Shown here piece after piece: positions 17,975-26,196 of a stretch of 64,000 nucleotides of DNA. The DNA comes from F22 sp963678855 (GTDB lineage: Bacteria > Bacteroidota > Bacteroidia > Bacteroidales > Bacteroidaceae). The stretch covers positions 1,116,001-1,180,000 of the forward strand of contig OY787448.1 of assembly GCA_963678855.1 (NCBI GenBank), in the 5' to 3' direction. Under the pieces are notes generated by a model. It did no database searches, had not been told where the DNA came from, and was given only the letters and a program-made list of their open reading frames with translations. Every line of letters starts with the position of its first letter. The first letter of the stretch is position 1. A program made the position numbers and the translations under genes.

Positions 17975-19636
17975 TTATCTTTGCGCATTTCTAGCTTGCG
18001 CACGACGCAAGGCCACATCATAAGCCTCATAGTAATACTTGATAAAATGCTTCCAAAGCGCTTGCTCGGCAATCTTGCCCGCATTGCGTCTAGACGTATT
18101 GACTTGCGTCTTATTCATTTCCGTGAAATCCAAAATATTCTCGCGGATTTCATCAGCAACTGACGATCCGTTGTAGTCGGTACGTTCTAGTACGGCTACC
18201 CCATCAATCAAACTACCCTTAGTGGTATCTTTATGCTCTACCCACAAACCAAAGCCTGCTTTATCAGTTGTGATAGTTGGCACCTTAAACGCCACACTTT
18301 CTAGTGGTGTATATCCCCAAGGTTCGTAATAAGAAGCATAGACCGTCAAGTCGTTACCAATCAATAGATCGTAGTATTCTTTGTGCATGATGCCATCATC
18401 ACCGCGTAAATAACACGGTACAAAGACCACCTTTACCTTGTCTTCAGGATTATTATGCATATCTAGATATTTCAATCCATCTAGCACTTGATCATGCGTC
18501 ATATTGTTCAACCAGTGCGTTACAAATGGCACTTCCAATGGTGCTGTATAATCACCGTCTTCTTCAAGACGTTTTTGCAAATCTTCGCGAGGTTCACCTA
18601 CCCAAGCAGGTACATAAATAAAAGCAAGTACATCGCGCTTTAAGTTCTTATCGCGATTCAATCGCTTTAACCCTTCAAGATAGACCCCAAGGCCTTTATT
18701 GCGGTATTCGTAGCGACCACTAGTACCGACAATCAAAGTATCAGGACCCAGATTTGTACCAAGCAGCTTATTAGCCACATTCAGCATCGTCTCACGTGCC
18801 TCTTTTCTTTTGCGAGTAAACTTCGTCGTTTTAGGCACAAAATCATCCTCAAAGCCATTCATCAAGATAACATCTGCTGGACGTTCCAACAACTCTTGAC
18901 ACTCTTGACCAGTTATCTCACTCACCGTCGTAAAGCAATCCACACTATGAGCGGCCTGCTTCTCTACCGAGTGCTTTGCCACTATATTTAGCTCATGAGA
19001 CATTTGGTCACCATTATAAGCAAATAGATAATCGTAAAGAGGCTTGTTATTTCCCGCAATGCTTCGTCCGATAGACGTAGCGTGGGTAGTAAAGACAGTG
19101 GCAATTTCAGGAGCCCATTCTTTCAAGAAGATAGTAGACATCCCTGTTTGCCACTCATGGGCTTGATACACCACCTTATCAGCTGGTGTCATTTGAAATT
19201 TGTAGATACTTGTTACTACACGTGCCGCAGCATAAGCAAACATACAACATTCGTCATAGTCACCATAAGCGTGCATAGAATCTACTTTGCCCAGTTCCCA
19301 TGCGCGGGCATATATATCGTTCTTTTGATGAAAGAAAGGCAAGAAGTCCACCAAAATGGCAATGGGCTGCCCTGGTACATTCCATCGCCCTACACGCACC
19401 TTGAGGCCGTCGTGCACAGCTTGTACCTTCCATTCTTTCAGAATATCGTCACTTTCTATAAATAGGGGATTTTCTTTCAATTCCCACAAATCAGGCCCGA
19501 TAAAAAACAACTTATCAGAGTATGATTGTTGAAGTGTATTAGCTCGTGTTGATAGGACGGTATAAATACCTCCTACTTTATTACATACCTCCCAGCTTGA
19601 CTCGAAGATATAGTCTGGAGTGATTAGTTCTTTCAT
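17975..19636 (-). CDS. GT3-type glycogen synthase
   Basis: A 553-residue glycosyltransferase resembling eukaryotic glycogen synthase (GT3) rather than bacterial GlgA (GT5). The start YIFESSWEVCNKVGGIYTVLSTRA (residues 9-32) is the GT3 nucleotide-sugar loop, the middle carries FTTHATSIGRSIAGNN, and the C-terminal domain has YEPWGYTPLESVAFKVPTITTDKAGFG containing the paired catalytic glutamates. GT3 synthases in Bacteroidota normally use UDP- or ADP-glucose; the donor cannot be read here. It lies upstream of glgP in the same operon, so synthesis and breakdown genes are co-transcribed. Promoter candidates are at 19686-19693 and 19743-19750. Confidence 0.92.
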   Translation of the reverse strand: MKELITPDYIFESSWEVCNKVGGIYTVLSTRANTLQQSYSDKLFFIGPDLWELKENPLFIESDDILKEWKVQAVHDGLKVRVGRWNVPGQPIAILVDFLPFFHQKNDIYARAWELGKVDSMHAYGDYDECCMFAYAAARVVTSIYKFQMTPADKVVYQAHEWQTGMSTIFLKEWAPEIATVFTTHATSIGRSIAGNNKPLYDYLFAYNGDQMSHELNIVAKHSVEKQAAHSVDCFTTVSEITGQECQELLERPADVILMNGFEDDFVPKTTKFTRKRKEARETMLNVANKLLGTNLGPDTLIVGTSGRYEYRNKGLGVYLEGLKRLNRDKNLKRDVLAFIYVPAWVGEPREDLQKRLEEDGDYTAPLEVPFVTHWLNNMTHDQVLDGLKYLDMHNNPEDKVKVVFVPCYLRGDDGIMHKEYYDLLIGNDLTVYASYYEPWGYTPLESVAFKVPTITTDKAGFGLWVEHKDTTKGSLIDGVAVLERTDYNGSSVADEIRENILDFTEMNKTQVNTSRRNAGKIAEQALWKHFIKYYYEAYDVALRRAQARNAQR

Positions 19637-19685
19637 GCTATATAGTTTTGGTTATAATGCTCAGTAGGAGAGCTTACTCTCCTTA

Positions 19686-19693
19686 CAAATATA
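19686..19693 (-). promoter_or_regulatory. -7 promoter element for the glycogen synthase-glgP operon
   Basis: CAAATATA on plus is TATATTTG on minus, 50 bp upstream of the ATG at 19636. A second candidate, TATTTTTG on minus at 19743-19750, lies further upstream. Confidence 0.6.
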
Positions 19694-19861
19694 CTCTGAT
19701 ATAGAGATATATACTACATGCGCATCATATGTACTACGAGGACAAAAATAAGAATAATATCGAATATAGTATACTATAACATAGAAAATCTCCGGCCTTT
19801 TTTCTTCGCAATCGTTTTCATTCCCTATTTCAGGGGCCTAGATAGACAAAAATTAGGATGA

Positions 19862-19879
19862 TGTAACACCGCTGTAATA
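19862..19879 (+). promoter_or_regulatory. candidate operator: TGTAACA-N4-TGTAATA direct repeat
   Basis: Two 7-bp units at 19862-19868 and 19873-19879 start exactly 11 bp apart. The same arrangement occurs upstream of both TonB receptor genes (23933-23949 and 29059-29076). Direct 7-bp repeats at one-turn spacing are the binding mode of PhoB/OmpR-family response regulators. It is about 170 bp upstream of the nearest glycogen-operon promoter, so the target is uncertain. Confidence 0.4.
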
Positions 19880-19960
19880 TTTTAATAAAAATAAAGAAAT
19901 CAGATGTCTTAAGACACTATTTTTGCGTCATTTGATAGCTATTTGTAGGCTATTTTTGGA

Positions 19961-20434
19961 TTATAAGCACTCCGCATGGGCATCAATATACATCTGCAAC
20001 TCGGTCTCTCCATGAAACAACTCGCACATCTTGTCATACTCCGATTCTTTACAAGTAGTCACTACTTCTCGATTATCTTTATCGATACAAATCTTCATTT
20101 CGATGCGGTCTTGAAAAGGAATGAGCAGATACTTGAGGGGTATTTTGATAGGGTTGGTGCGAAACTTTATAACGATGTTATAGGCTTGCAGCTGGATGTC
20201 GTAAGATGTGAGTATGCCTATACTAAAACATCGTAAATCAAAGAAGTCAAATCGAACGAGTGTTTTTATCCAAGTCTCGACAATTTGAATGTCATCACAG
20301 TACATTTGGTCGGCAATAATCTTGACAAGCATCAGATCAAACTTGACGTAGCCTCCGTGGTTGTAGATATAGTTCATGACGTGCATGTAGCAAGTCATCA
20401 TAGCCAACTTATCCTGGGGACATGATTTGTACAA
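19961..20434 (-). pseudogene. orphan ORF, Lin1244/DUF4373-like, probably an N-terminally degraded remnant
   Basis: A 157-codon reading frame whose first usable in-frame start is TTG at 20434. The frame stays open upstream to 20497, just after a TAG at 20500-20498, and those extra codons read as plausible protein (PIPFKLDAFTNREVKYLYKS), so the natural N-terminus seems to have been lost. The pattern HVMNYIYNHGGYVKFD ... VETWIKTLVRFDFFD ... GILTSYDIQ resembles the DUF4373 (Lin1244/Lin1753) domain found in phage-like or mobile replication modules of Bacteroidales. It is rich in Cys, Met and Tyr, unlike its neighbours. There is no promoter, partner gene or mobile element nearby. Family match is by eye only; a short functional protein from TTG cannot be excluded. 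Confidence 0.4.
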
Positions 20435-20540
20435 ATATTTGACCTCTCTGTTGGTGAAGGCATCGAGTTTGAAGGGAATGGGTACTGGATTGATTCGCTA
20501 TACGTTGCAAGTAGCTTCTCTACAGTTAGATGTCAAAAAA

Positions 20541-20568
20541 AAGGAGAATGCCCATGGACATTCTCCTT
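20541..20568 (-). terminator. terminator after the Oar-like receptor gene
   Basis: A perfect 10-bp inverted repeat (AAGGAGAATG / CATTCTCCTT) with an 8-nt loop and eight T on the minus strand, 46 bp past the receptor stop codon. Confidence 0.9.
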
Positions 20569-20613
20569 CAATTTTATTGTGTAAGCTGTTTCGCTTTGGA
20601 AAAGCTAATTGGA

Positions 20614-23600
20614 TTAGAAGATATACTTCACACCAACTTGTGCATGCCAACGAGAGCTTGTGCTTGAGATACCTTCTAGGTCTTCAATATCTGTGAAGTG
20701 ATATACTCCTTGACGGTCCTTAGAGATAGGTGATTTAGAATAACCGTTTGTTGGCGTGTTATATACACCCCACTCGTGGTTCAACAAGTTACCCACATTC
20801 AATACATCGAAGTTCAATTGCAATGTATGACGACGACCAGCTACATTCATGTAGAAGTCTTGTGCGAAGTGGAAATCGAAGTGGTGTTCAAAGTCCTTAC
20901 GCATTGCGTTACGAGGCACATATGAACCAACGAAACCATCAAGTTCAGAGTTGCGATCCAACCAAGCTAAATAATCATCACCTTCTGTACCAAAAGCAGA
21001 GTATGCTTTGTTACGAGCTGGCAAGTACAAGACATCGTTACCTTTACGGCCGTCACCATTAGAATCTCCATAAGGCTCAACTAGAGAATAACGTCCACCG
21101 TTGTAGCCTTGATAGAACAAGCTAACTTCTGTAGCAAAATGGCCTAGATATTCCTTACGGTAAGACACGTTAGCGATAATACGGTTACGTACGTCAAAGT
21201 TAGACCAAGTGACTTCTTGAGACTTATCGTTGTAGTAATTGTAGTTATACTTCCAACAAGAGTATGCTTGAGAAGACGAGCCATCGTTTACCGAACGAGC
21301 TTGACCATACGTATAAGCTGCCATCACATCTAGACCGAAGTCAAAGCTCTTTTCAAGCTTAGCAGATACGTTATAGTTATACCCCTTATTTGTATTAGAA
21401 AGAAGAATTACTTGAGTAAAGTTATCATCTACACGCTTCCAAGTAGGACGATTATCACCTGAAGGCGCATTGCGAGTACCATCTTGTTCGTAGTTCAAGT
21501 TCGTGTACAAGATATTATTGTATGTCTTAGAATACATCGCTTCCAATGTACCACGCACACCAAATGGAAGACGTTGTTCTACTGCCAAGTTAGCACGAAG
21601 CGTTTGTGGAAACTTGAAGTCATCATCTAGAACATCAACCTCTGCTGTAGGAATTTCAGCAGTTGGGTCAATCCACTGTTGACTTGGATTATAGTTTACC
21701 GTAAACCCATTAAGACGAGCGGCAGCTATATCATCTTTGTCTCTTAACTTTGTTGCTGCCATACCCAGACCTGTGTTTGAGTAAGCATTAGAAATCCACA
21801 CGAATGGAATACGACCAGTAAACAGACCTACACCACCACGAAGAAGAGTTGAATGATCATCGTTAGCCCACCAACGGAAACCTACACGAGGAGATATCAA
21901 TGGAGTAGAAGATGGCATCTCACCAGTAGCTACACCATGCTCTCTAGCAAGTTCACTATTATTGAAAACGTCATTAGTCATTGGATCATCGAAGAACAAT
22001 GGGATATCTACACGTACACCATAATTCAAGCGAAAATTATCGTTTACACGCCACTCATCTTGACCATAGAAACCAATTTGACCTGCACCCCATTCTGGCA
22101 TCCAACGGTCAGTACCTACAATATCTTGACGAGAATATTGATACTCGTATTCTGATGGGTCATTATTCAAGAAGTCTTCAAGATTTTCATAACTGTATGT
22201 ACCTGCTGCGTGACGAATAAACAAGTTGGCCATTTGAAAAAACTCATTATGAGTACCCACAGTGATTTTATGGTCACCTACTGCCCATGTAAAGTTATCT
22301 TCAATAGTAAAGACATCTTGATCTAACGCATTCGCAGCAGAATAAGGATCAATCCCGAAAGCAAGTGAAGTATCATCACCACCAAAAACATTCGTCATAC
22401 CTTCAATCTCCACATTTGATAATGGAGAAGCATTAGCTTCACGATGGTCACGAACTCGCGTATATGTTGCACGAAGGATATTATTCATTCCGTTGCCAAA
22501 GTTAGAATTCAACTCTGCAACCAACTCATCTGTCTTGTTCACCATCTTATAGCCTGATGCAAGAAGTTTTCCATCTGTAAATCTAGAAGATACTCCCAAC
22601 ATCTTATCAGATTCATTATGAGAATAACGGAACATTACCTTGTGATTGTCATTCACATTCCAATCAAAACGAGCTAGAAATTTATCACTCTCAGTTGGAA
22701 TATCAATTGCACCGTAACCACCAGCATTTGTATTGTAGTTAGTTTGAAGAAAATTAATCACTTGATCAACCTCTGTTACATCCAATGCAGATTCTCCTGT
22801 ACCAATAACATTACTAGATGGATACTCTTGCTTATACTTTTCATAGTTAGCAAAGAAGAACAATTTATTCTTGATAATAGGCCCACCTGCAGTGAAACCA
22901 TATGTTTTAGTAGATTGCTCACCTAGACGTTTACGTTCACCAGAGAAATCTTCACCACGCTTACCAGGAGTCTTACCATAGAAGTTCTCGTTGTTGTAGA
23001 ACATGTAAGCAGAACCGTGGAATTCGTTTGTACCCGACTTCGTTACAGCGTTGATACCACCACCTGTAAAACCAGATTTACGTACATCGAATGGAGCGAT
23101 AACTACTTGTACTTCCTCAATAGCCTCCAAAGAGATTGGGTTAGCACCTGTTTGACCACCATTTGTACCTGTACCAGAAAGACCGAATACGTCATTAGAT
23201 ACAGCACCGTCAATTTGGAAAGAGTTGTACTTGTTGTTTGCACCACCGAAAGATGTACCACCGTTAGATGACATAGCCAATGGGTTAGTCTTTGCTACAT
23301 CAAAGATAGAACGGCTTACAGATGCAGTCTGTTGGATAGCTTTGCTATCAAAGTTCTGTGCAGAACCCATACGGTTCATGTTAAATACAGAGCTCTTGTC
23401 AGCAGTAACAACGACCTCACCAAGTTGTTGGCTGTCTTCAGAAACTTCAACATCTAGTTCAAGTGTTTGACCTAGACTAAGTGAAAGTCCTTCAAACACC
23501 TTAGTACGGAAACCTACGTAAGATACCTTAACGGTGTAAGGGCCACCAGCACGAAGACCAGTCAACATAAAATTACCAGAAACATTAGTTACGGCACCAT

Positions 23601-23766
23601 ACTTTGTGCCTGTAGGAGTGTGTACAGCTTGAATAGTAGCACCGATGATCTCCTCACCAGTTGTAGACTGTACTTTACCACGGATAGCAGAGGTAGTAAC
23701 CTGTGCCATAGCTGTTGTTGCGACAAGACACAACACCATAGCTAATGAAAACAATCTTCTCATCAT
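20614..23766 (-). CDS. Oar-like TonB-dependent outer-membrane receptor
   Basis: A 1050-residue outer-membrane protein. The reading frame is open to 23856, but the promoter at 23844-23851 lies inside that extension and a signal peptide starts at 23766 (MMRRLFSLAMVLCLVATTAMAQ), so I place the start there. After the signal comes a carboxypeptidase-regulatory-like beta-sandwich (about residues 25-105: IRGKVQSTTGEEIIGATI ... VSYVGFRT). Next are a TonB plug (QQLGEVVVTADK, then SGFTGGGINAVTKSGTNEFHGSAY, an Oar signature) and a long barrel ending in aromatic residues (VGVKYIF). Oar-type receptors are associated with protein or peptide binding, adhesion and import of large ligands. It is monocistronic, with a TGTAACA-repeat operator candidate upstream. 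The ligand is unknown. Confidence 0.93.
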   Translation of the reverse strand: MMRRLFSLAMVLCLVATTAMAQVTTSAIRGKVQSTTGEEIIGATIQAVHTPTGTKYGAVTNVSGNFMLTGLRAGGPYTVKVSYVGFRTKVFEGLSLSLGQTLELDVEVSEDSQQLGEVVVTADKSSVFNMNRMGSAQNFDSKAIQQTASVSRSIFDVAKTNPLAMSSNGGTSFGGANNKYNSFQIDGAVSNDVFGLSGTGTNGGQTGANPISLEAIEEVQVVIAPFDVRKSGFTGGGINAVTKSGTNEFHGSAYMFYNNENFYGKTPGKRGEDFSGERKRLGEQSTKTYGFTAGGPIIKNKLFFFANYEKYKQEYPSSNVIGTGESALDVTEVDQVINFLQTNYNTNAGGYGAIDIPTESDKFLARFDWNVNDNHKVMFRYSHNESDKMLGVSSRFTDGKLLASGYKMVNKTDELVAELNSNFGNGMNNILRATYTRVRDHREANASPLSNVEIEGMTNVFGGDDTSLAFGIDPYSAANALDQDVFTIEDNFTWAVGDHKITVGTHNEFFQMANLFIRHAAGTYSYENLEDFLNNDPSEYEYQYSRQDIVGTDRWMPEWGAGQIGFYGQDEWRVNDNFRLNYGVRVDIPLFFDDPMTNDVFNNSELAREHGVATGEMPSSTPLISPRVGFRWWANDDHSTLLRGGVGLFTGRIPFVWISNAYSNTGLGMAATKLRDKDDIAAARLNGFTVNYNPSQQWIDPTAEIPTAEVDVLDDDFKFPQTLRANLAVEQRLPFGVRGTLEAMYSKTYNNILYTNLNYEQDGTRNAPSGDNRPTWKRVDDNFTQVILLSNTNKGYNYNVSAKLEKSFDFGLDVMAAYTYGQARSVNDGSSSQAYSCWKYNYNYYNDKSQEVTWSNFDVRNRIIANVSYRKEYLGHFATEVSLFYQGYNGGRYSLVEPYGDSNGDGRKGNDVLYLPARNKAYSAFGTEGDDYLAWLDRNSELDGFVGSYVPRNAMRKDFEHHFDFHFAQDFYMNVAGRRHTLQLNFDVLNVGNLLNHEWGVYNTPTNGYSKSPISKDRQGVYHFTDIEDLEGISSTSSRWHAQVGVKYIF

Positions 23767-23843
23767 TGTGATTAGTTTATTGATAAATAAAATTAGTTTG
23801 TCGAGACCTTTACAAGGTCTATACTTATTTCGCTTTACGAGGC

Positions 23844-23851
23844 CAAAGGTA
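23844..23851 (-). promoter_or_regulatory. -7 promoter element for the Oar-like receptor gene
   Basis: CAAAGGTA on plus is TACCTTTG on minus. It lies 77 bp upstream of the chosen start and excludes the longer upstream ATG. Confidence 0.7.
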
Positions 23852-23888
23852 AACAATGTACAAACATATTCTGCTTTAGTTGATTAAA

Positions 23889-23911
23889 AAGTGCAAGTAA
23901 GGGGTGCACTT
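23889..23911. promoter_or_regulatory. inverted repeat upstream of the Oar-like receptor promoter
   Basis: AAGTGCA and TGCACTT separated by 9 nt, 38 bp upstream of the -7 element. No T-run follows on either strand, so a protein-binding dyad is likelier than a terminator. Confidence 0.35.
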
Positions 23912-23921
23912 TAGCATGAAT

Positions 23922-23949
23922 ACAACACTTTTGTAACACCTTTGTAACA
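23922..23949 (+). promoter_or_regulatory. candidate operator: three 11-bp-phased TGTAACA-like repeats
   Basis: GTAACA occurs at 23933-23938 and 23944-23949, each within TTTGTAACA, and a weaker copy (ACAACA) lies at 23922-23927. All three start 11 bp apart. The strand orientation is opposite to the receptor gene, and the array lies about 75 bp upstream of its -7 element. The architecture is like a PhoB-type box. Confidence 0.5.
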
Positions 23950-23961
23950 TTGACAAAAAAA

Positions 23962-23992
23962 AAGGTGTGTCTAAACTCGTTAGACACACCTT
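23962..23992 (-). terminator. terminator after the TonB-associated lipoprotein gene
   Basis: A perfect 12-bp inverted repeat (AAGGTGTGTCTA / TAGACACACCTT) with a 7-nt loop and a run of T on the minus strand, 81 bp past the stop codon. Confidence 0.9.
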
Positions 23993-24072
23993 TTCATAGG
24001 ATGTTCTGTCAAATATTCTACATTATCAGAATATTATAAAAACAGCTGATATATAGTAACAAAACAGCTTAA

Positions 24073-26166
24073 TTACTCAACAATATGCATAGAATCTTCT
24101 ACATATTTGAACGAACCATCAGATTGGATAAGATACTTGATAGTCCAGTTTTCATTTGAGCCTGTATAGACTACAAAATTGATTGTAATAGATACTTCTA
24201 CGCCATCGATATATTTCAAATCAGGAACGATAGTTGGTAGAGCACCAGCTAGTACTGTTTTGAAGTTGTTTTGCATGAACGCCACGATTTCTTCGTCGCT
24301 CATACCATCGAATGCGTCAGCTTTTTGTTCCTTCGCCTTAGCTGCACGCCAGTCGGCATTGCCATAGTAAGCAGACACACCAGTATAGTAATCGTTGTTA
24401 CCATAGCTAGATACAAAACCTTCTCCCTTTTCAGCAGCACCAGCAGGTTGGTCAACGTTTTCCCATACCCAGTCTACCATAGGCTGGAAGTAAGATACTG
24501 TCAATGGATCTTTCTTCACACCAGGAAGTGTAACTGTCAAACTTGGATTGTATACCCAGTCGCCACTTACAAGTTGGAATTGTTTTGTTTCAACTGATTT
24601 ATGCTCTTCTAGTTTCCAAGCACCTTCTGTATACACATACTCAGTAGACAAGATTGCATTGTCGCCACCGTAGTATGGATAAGCACATACTTGCATATCG
24701 CCTTCTTGTGCATATGGGAACTTCATACCTAGGTAAGCTGGCAGGTAGTTTTGTGGCAACATAGAGTTGCTGAAGTTACCATACTTGTTACCCATTTCTG
24801 CGAAGTCAGCTTTTGTAGGACATACTGCATCTACAGCAACCCATTCAGTACCGTTGTACATATAGATAGCGTGTGCTGTGTCTGTATCGACAGCTACACG
24901 TGTCATCATGCGAGAGTTTACTACTGATGAAGCAGCAGCTCCTTCTACGATAGTATTGACCATAGTGTACACGTAGTTCTTACCGCTGTTTGTACCGATA
25001 GCGTAACCTGTTACAGTCACTGTCTTACCTACAAGTGCGTCAACTTGAGTCTTCATAGCATCTGTAAGGCTACGTAGTGAACCTGTAGCTGTACCACCGC
25101 TTACTGCCACATTATAGTAAGTCTTGTCATTGTTTGTTGAGCTAGACAATACGCCTGTGTACTGGATATATTTAGTTGTTACAGCTGTTACATATGCATC
25201 GCAAGCAGCACCATCAAATACTTCTGGAGAAGGAAGAGTAGCTGAAGCAGTACCTACCTTTTCAACAACAACTTGTGCGTCGTCTACTTTCGTAAATTCC
25301 ATGATACCGAAGTAGTCTTTTACAGGACCAGATACTGTAGCTTCGTCACCAACTACTACTGTTGGAACAGAACCAGTATATACCAAGATAGTACCTGAAG
25401 CATCTTTAAGAATAAATGCGTTTTTATTGACAACCAATACTGTACCTTTACAAGTAAAAGAGTTTGTACCTGCTGAAGTAGCACCTGCGATAGCTGTTGC
25501 CACAGAATCGTAAGTAGTTGTGTCACCACCTGTATCGCCGCCAGTATCGCCACCTGTGTCGCCACCTGTATCGCCACCTGTATTGCCAGTGTCTGTACCT
25601 GGATCTACAGCAGCTACATCATAAGTAACCATCACATACTCGCCTTCTGCTGCATCAGCTTTAGCTGCTGCAAGGATAGCAGGGACTGCATCCGCTGCTG
25701 GCTTAGAAGGAGTAAAGAATTCATAGCCACTACCATCTGTCCATACTGTAGCATAGTCATCAGCGGTAACTTTGTACTCTGTAGACTGGTTGATAGCAAG
25801 TACTAGTGGATTAGTATCACCCACTACATTGTATGTTACACGAGCTACACTACCATTGTCTGCAGTAGTATATTTATCGGCCAAATAAAAAGGCACATAG
25901 TCTTCTGCACTCAATCCAGATGTAAAAGCCATCGTTGTTTTCAAAGCGGCCAAAGCATCAGCTTGATCATGCTCGTTTGCATAGCTCTTACCTAGAGAGG
26001 CAATTGAAGTATAATCTTCGGCAGTCAAAGTAAGATCGACATTCTTGACATCGGTAATCTTTGTCATGTCATCTAAGCCGTCGAAGTGCTCATCGTTGTA
26101 GTCACAACCTGTCAACAATGCTGATGACAGAAGGGCTACACTTAGCAAAGTCTTATTTAGTTTCAT
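24073..26166 (-). CDS. large surface lipoprotein paired with a TonB receptor
   Basis: A 697-residue exported lipoprotein; the lipobox LLTGC puts the lipidated cysteine at residue 21, and the following acidic residues fit the surface-export signal of Bacteroidota. It has three parts. Residues 45-185 are a domain of DY-containing repeats. Residues 189-217 are a low-complexity GGDT linker. About 218-400 is a beta-rich module (GTVLVVNKNAFILKDASGTILVYTG) that looks like an OB fold of the kind grouped under DUF5689-like families. The C-terminal 300 residues are unassigned (IYMYNGTEWVAVDAV, aromatic-rich). It starts 30 bp after the second TonB receptor gene, so it is almost certainly the receptor's accessory binding lipoprotein, in the position SusD occupies although it is not SusD-like. 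The ligand is unknown. Confidence 0.75.
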   Translation of the reverse strand: MKLNKTLLSVALLSSALLTGCDYNDEHFDGLDDMTKITDVKNVDLTLTAEDYTSIASLGKSYANEHDQADALAALKTTMAFTSGLSAEDYVPFYLADKYTTADNGSVARVTYNVVGDTNPLVLAINQSTEYKVTADDYATVWTDGSGYEFFTPSKPAADAVPAILAAAKADAAEGEYVMVTYDVAAVDPGTDTGNTGGDTGGDTGGDTGGDTGGDTTTYDSVATAIAGATSAGTNSFTCKGTVLVVNKNAFILKDASGTILVYTGSVPTVVVGDEATVSGPVKDYFGIMEFTKVDDAQVVVEKVGTASATLPSPEVFDGAACDAYVTAVTTKYIQYTGVLSSSTNNDKTYYNVAVSGGTATGSLRSLTDAMKTQVDALVGKTVTVTGYAIGTNSGKNYVYTMVNTIVEGAAASSVVNSRMMTRVAVDTDTAHAIYMYNGTEWVAVDAVCPTKADFAEMGNKYGNFSNSMLPQNYLPAYLGMKFPYAQEGDMQVCAYPYYGGDNAILSTEYVYTEGAWKLEEHKSVETKQFQLVSGDWVYNPSLTVTLPGVKKDPLTVSYFQPMVDWVWENVDQPAGAAEKGEGFVSSYGNNDYYTGVSAYYGNADWRAAKAKEQKADAFDGMSDEEIVAFMQNNFKTVLAGALPTIVPDLKYIDGVEVSITINFVVYTGSNENWTIKYLIQSDGSFKYVEDSMHIVE
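25516..25590 (-). repeat. 12-bp tandem repeat encoding a GGDT linker
   Basis: About five to six copies of a 12-bp unit (encoding Gly-Gly-Asp-Thr) inside the lipoprotein gene. Synonymous differences between copies suggest the repeat is not very recent. It probably acts as a flexible, acidic interdomain linker whose length could vary by slippage in multiples of four residues without breaking the frame. Confidence 0.8.
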
Positions 26167-26196
26167 ATCTTTCTTTGTTTAAGTCTTTGGTCTAGA

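Larger units (their letters stand above)
19637..19960. other. intergenic region upstream of the glycogen synthase gene
   Basis: Contains two TAnnTTTG-type elements for the glycogen operon and the TGTAACA direct repeat at 19862-19879. A TGTCTTAAGACA palindrome (19905-19916) lies within 30 bp of that repeat. Plus-strand TATTTTTG sequences at 19918-19925 and 19953-19960 face no plus-strand gene and are probably chance AT-rich matches. Confidence 0.6.
23767..24072. other. regulatory region between the Oar-like receptor gene and the lipoprotein gene
   Basis: From right to left it holds the lipoprotein terminator (23962-23992), three 11-bp-phased repeats (23922-23949), an AAGTGCA / TGCACTT dyad (23889-23911) and the receptor promoter (23844-23851). 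A 5' untranslated region of about 70 nt follows. No gene is seen. Confidence 0.7.

Noticed and set aside
19976..20236. Plus-strand 86-codon ORF antisense to the DUF4373-like gene, preceded by TATTTTTG elements
   Set aside because: The minus-strand frame has coding-like structure and domain similarity, the plus frame none; the -7 matches are in AT-rich sequence.
23767..23856. Upstream ATG of the Oar-like receptor
   Set aside because: The promoter lies inside this extension and a signal peptide begins at 23766.
25516..25590. CRISPR-like repeat
   Set aside because: It is a coding tandem repeat without spacers.
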